Shown piece by piece: positions 32,474 to 33,987 of a stretch of DNA of 33,987 bases. The notes under the pieces were generated by a model. The model was not told the DNA's origin and searched no databases. It saw only the letters and a list, made by a program, of their open reading frames with translations. The first letter of the stretch is position 1; each line of letters starts with the position of its first letter. Source of the DNA: RGIG4097 sp964637515 (lineage in GTDB: Bacteria; Bacillota; Clostridia; Christensenellales; CAG-917); NCBI GenBank assembly GCA_964637515.1, contig CAZWUI010000017.1, positions 1 through 33,987 on the forward strand, read 5' to 3'. A program made the translations under genes and the position numbers.

Positions 32474-32620
32474 TTAGAATAACCACATATATGTTGGTTT
32501 TCTAAGACCATTTTCCCAACAATTGATCGTATTGAATGAAATGCCTGTTGCTTTAGCTAAATCTTGTTGACTTAGGCACAATTTTTCTCTTACATATTTT
32601 ACTTTATCTTTAAATAACAT
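32474..32620 (-). CDS. 48-residue XRE-type helix-turn-helix protein
   Basis: A short protein, MLFKDKVKYVREKLCLSQQD followed by LAKATGISFNTINCWENGLR and KPTYMWLF. It contains the whole HTH_3 core (R.KLxLSQQxLAxxTGIS..TIxxWExGxxxP). An AGAGG site lies seven bases before the ATG, so it is probably translated. The same kind of N-terminus is found in longer proteins, such as modification enzymes, where the HTH is followed by a large domain. Here the frame ends shortly after KPTY, so it may be a truncated remnant or a genuine mini-regulator. It lies directly upstream of the LRR lipoprotein gene, in the same direction. Confidence 0.6.
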   Translation of the reverse strand: MLFKDKVKYVREKLCLSQQDLAKATGISFNTINCWENGLRKPTYMWLF

Positions 32621-32732
32621 GACATTACCTCTTTCAAGATTATGCAACTATTATACCACTTTTATAAAATAAAATCAAAGTATATAGGCAATATATATCG
32701 ACATTTTTTGCAATCTTTTAGGGGTGTCGTAA

Positions 32733-32819
32733 TAATCGTTCTAACACCGTTTTTGACCGAGTAATCGTTCTAACACCCCTAGTAATCGTTCTGCTACCTA
32801 GGGTAATCGTTCTAACACC
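32733..32819. repeat. Four iterons of TAATCGTTCTAACACC
   Basis: Copies start at 32733, 32762, 32783 and 32804 (spacings 29, 21 and 21). Three are identical over 16 bp, and the third has CTGCTACC as its second half. A spacing of 21 bases is two helical turns, so a protein would meet all copies on one face. They may be multiple terminal repeats of an IS21-type element end (TGTCGTAA stands just before the first copy) or binding sites of a regulator. No open reading frame is present around them. Confidence 0.75.
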
Positions 32820-32864
32820 TATCATAAAAAATCGTTTGAAATGCTATGATTTAGATACAAAAAG

Positions 32865-32890
32865 TCCACCAGACCATAAAATCTGATGGA
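32865..32890. other. Short hairpin downstream of the iterons
   Basis: TCCA.CAGA pairs with TCTG.TGGA with one internal mismatch. The rest of 32621-32940, apart from this and the iterons, is AT-rich sequence with no gene that I can see. Confidence 0.3.
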
Positions 32891-32940
32891 AATTTGCTTG
32901 TTTTATGACAATTTTGACCTTAAAACGCCTAAAAAAGTGT

Positions 32941-32982
32941 AAAAAAATAGTCTTGACACCTTTTATTCATTGTATCAAGACT
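32941..32982 (-). terminator. Intrinsic terminator after tRNA-Ala
   Basis: On the minus strand AGTCTTGATAC pairs with GTGTCAAGACT (one G-U), followed by A and seven T, shortly after the tRNA's CCA end. Confidence 0.8.
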
Positions 32983-32994
32983 AATCATTTTTAA

Positions 32995-33070
32995 TGGTGG
33001 AGACGAGGGGATTCGAACCCCTGGCCTATGCGTTGCGAACGCATCGCTCTACCAACTGAGCCACGCCCCC
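32995..33070 (-). tRNA. tRNA-Ala (anticodon CGC)
   Basis: A complete tRNA on the minus strand beginning GGGGGCGTGGCTCAGT. The anticodon stem ATGCG/CGCAT encloses the loop TTCGCAA, giving CGC, which reads the alanine codon GCG. The acceptor stem contains the G3-U70 pair that identifies tRNA-Ala. The T-arm is GGGGTTCGAATCCCC, and CCA is encoded. A consensus promoter is not obvious; a terminator is. Confidence 0.95.
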
Positions 33071-33161
33071 AAGGTTATGTGCCATTCATATAGCGTGTAT
33101 ATATTACCGCAAAAATCCGTTTTATTCAAGCGATTTTGATAACTTTTTTGCAAATCTTAAT

Positions 33162-33192
33162 AATTCGCCGTCCATATTGCGGACGACGAATT
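33162..33192 (-). terminator. Terminator-like hairpin after the cyclophilin gene
   Basis: AATTCG.CGTCC pairs with GGACG.CGAATT with one mismatch around a seven-base loop. The T-tail on the minus strand is poor, so confidence is moderate. Confidence 0.4.
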
Positions 33193-33207
33193 AATTTATG
33201 GTTAATT

Positions 33208-33720
33208 TTATGCTTTTTCCACGAAGTAAACGCGGCTCATTTTTTGTTCTACTCTGGGACGATCGCCTCTATCGGTTGGGACTTCGGCAATTTTATCGAC
33301 GGTTTCGATTCCTTCGACGACCTTTCCAAATGCCGCATACTGTCCGTCAAGAAACTTTGCGTCGGCATGGCAGATAAAGAATTGCGACGATGCGGAATTA
33401 GGGTATTGCGTGCGTGCCATAGAGATGACTCCGCGAGCATGCGAAAGGGTGTTATTTACGCCGTTCATTCTAAATTCGCCTTTGATGGTATTTTTAGAAC
33501 CGCCGCATCCCGTACCCTCGGGGTCTCCGCCTTGGATCATAAATCCGCTGATTACGCGGTGAAATATAAGGCCGTTATAGAATCCGTCTGCAACGAGATC
33601 CTTGAAGTTTTTGACAGTGATAGGCGCAACGGATGCGTCGAGTTCGATAACGATTGTATCGTGGTTTTCCATTTCGATTTTGACGAAATCGGTTTGTTGT
33701 TTGGTTTCAACGAATGCCAT
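33208..33720 (-). CDS. Peptidylprolyl isomerase, cyclophilin type
   Basis: A 170-residue cytoplasmic cyclophilin that catalyses cis-trans isomerisation at proline bonds. Core motifs are FHRVISGFMIQGGDPEGTGCGG (in two parts: the catalytic FHR and the GGDP loop), GVISMART, SASSQFFI and YAAFGKVVEG. No signal peptide is visible. AGGAG lies eight bases before the ATG at 33720. It stands alone between a tRNA-Ala and a tRNA-Val, with its own promoter. Confidence 0.95.
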   Translation of the reverse strand: MAFVETKQQTDFVKIEMENHDTIVIELDASVAPITVKNFKDLVADGFYNGLIFHRVISGFMIQGGDPEGTGCGGSKNTIKGEFRMNGVNNTLSHARGVISMARTQYPNSASSQFFICHADAKFLDGQYAAFGKVVEGIETVDKIAEVPTDRGDRPRVEQKMSRVYFVEKA

Positions 33721-33751
33721 AATTTGACTCCTAATAACGTTTAGTACCGCT

Positions 33752-33780
33752 ATTATACCACACTATCCGCCGAAAATAAA
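33752..33780 (-). promoter_or_regulatory. Extended -10 promoter of the cyclophilin gene
   Basis: Minus strand TGGTATAAT gives an extended -10 (TATAAT at 33757-33752). The -35 region (TTATTT at 17 bases) is weak, as is usual with this type. Confidence 0.6.
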
Positions 33781-33899
33781 TAGTTATTTGAAGATTATAG
33801 CTGTGACGCACTACCATCAATATTTGCATGGTCAATCGTCGCATTTTGCTACCGCTAGCGATAAAATCTAACTTTTCTGCTTAAAGTTGCTCAAAACGC

Positions 33900-33928
33900 T
33901 TGTCAAAAATTCAGATTTATAGTAATAT
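33900..33928 (+). promoter_or_regulatory. Promoter of tRNA-Val
   Basis: TTGTCA (33900-33905), 17 bases, TAATAT (33923-33928); the tRNA begins 11 bases later. Confidence 0.7.
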
Positions 33929-33939
33929 ATCAATGCTTT

Positions 33940-33987
33940 GGAGGCATAGCCCAGTTGGTTAGAGCGCTACGTTGACATCGTAGAGGT
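33940..33987 (+). tRNA. tRNA-Val (anticodon GAC), cut by the window end
   Basis: The 5' part of a tRNA: acceptor strand GGAGGCA, D-arm GCCCAGTTGGTTAGAGC, and anticodon stem CTACG/CGTAG enclosing TTGACAT, so the anticodon is GAC (valine). The T-arm and 3' end lie outside the window. Confidence 0.88.

Noticed and set aside
32733..32819. CRISPR array
   Set aside because: The repeat is only 16 bp, spacers are 5 and 13 bases, and no cas genes are in the window.

Overview
The window reads as chromosome of a low- to mid-GC Clostridia-type Firmicute, probably an uncultured gut lineage (the lineage is my inference). The signs are the rplU-prp-rpmA order with a Prp-cleavable L27 N-terminus, a SCIFF ranthipeptide with its radical SAM maturase, a pgk-tpiA-gpmI glycolytic run, AGGAG-type ribosome binding sites and TTGACA/TATAAT promoters. 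Most genes lie on the minus strand.

Region by region: 1-1076 is the L21-Prp-L27 operon (minus) with a structured leader and a strong promoter. 1106-2884 is a MalY/PatB-type C-S lyase fused to a peroxiredoxin-like domain. 3026-3113 is tRNA-Leu(CAG), followed by a scar of HNH-nuclease and serine-recombinase fragments. 3543-6427 (plus) is the SCIFF precursor scfA, an intrinsic terminator, the maturase scfB and an Orn/Lys/Arg decarboxylase joined to scfB by an ATGA overlap. 6502-9738 (minus) holds a small acidic protein, a MATE exporter, an SDR oxidoreductase and coaE. 9735-13054 is polA and a patatin-like lipase. 13117-21864 is a minus-strand cluster: a small membrane protein, an ABC ATPase, an ABC permease and two large paralogous anchored proteins with bacterial Ig-like and beta-helix-like regions. 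Its promoter carries an inverted repeat of the layout seen at YtrA-type GntR operators. 22140-24899 (plus) is a cation/proton antiporter and a second MATE. 24901-25850 is a small accessory island (hairpin array, broken toxin-like gene, intact DUF4926-like gene) between two near-identical terminators. 25862-29672 is gpmI, tpiA and pgk (minus). 29758-30890 has no intact gene: a strongly G-poor plus strand with a G-quadruplex motif, half of a 46-bp dispersed repeat and an ISL3 relic. 30891-32620 is a BspA-like leucine-rich-repeat lipoprotein and a 48-residue XRE helix-turn-helix protein. 32733-32819 carries four 16-bp iterons. tRNA-Ala(CGC), a cyclophilin and a truncated tRNA-Val(GAC) close the window.

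The parts that look least ordinary are the ABC exporter plus twin Ig/beta-helix protein cluster, whose paralogues share a 461-nt identical block and a leftover third C-terminus; the SCIFF locus, whose maturase start codon abuts a terminator; the C-S lyase/peroxiredoxin fusion; and the composition-skewed and iteron-bearing intergenic regions around the LRR lipoprotein. All functional calls come from reading the sequence; no database search was run.
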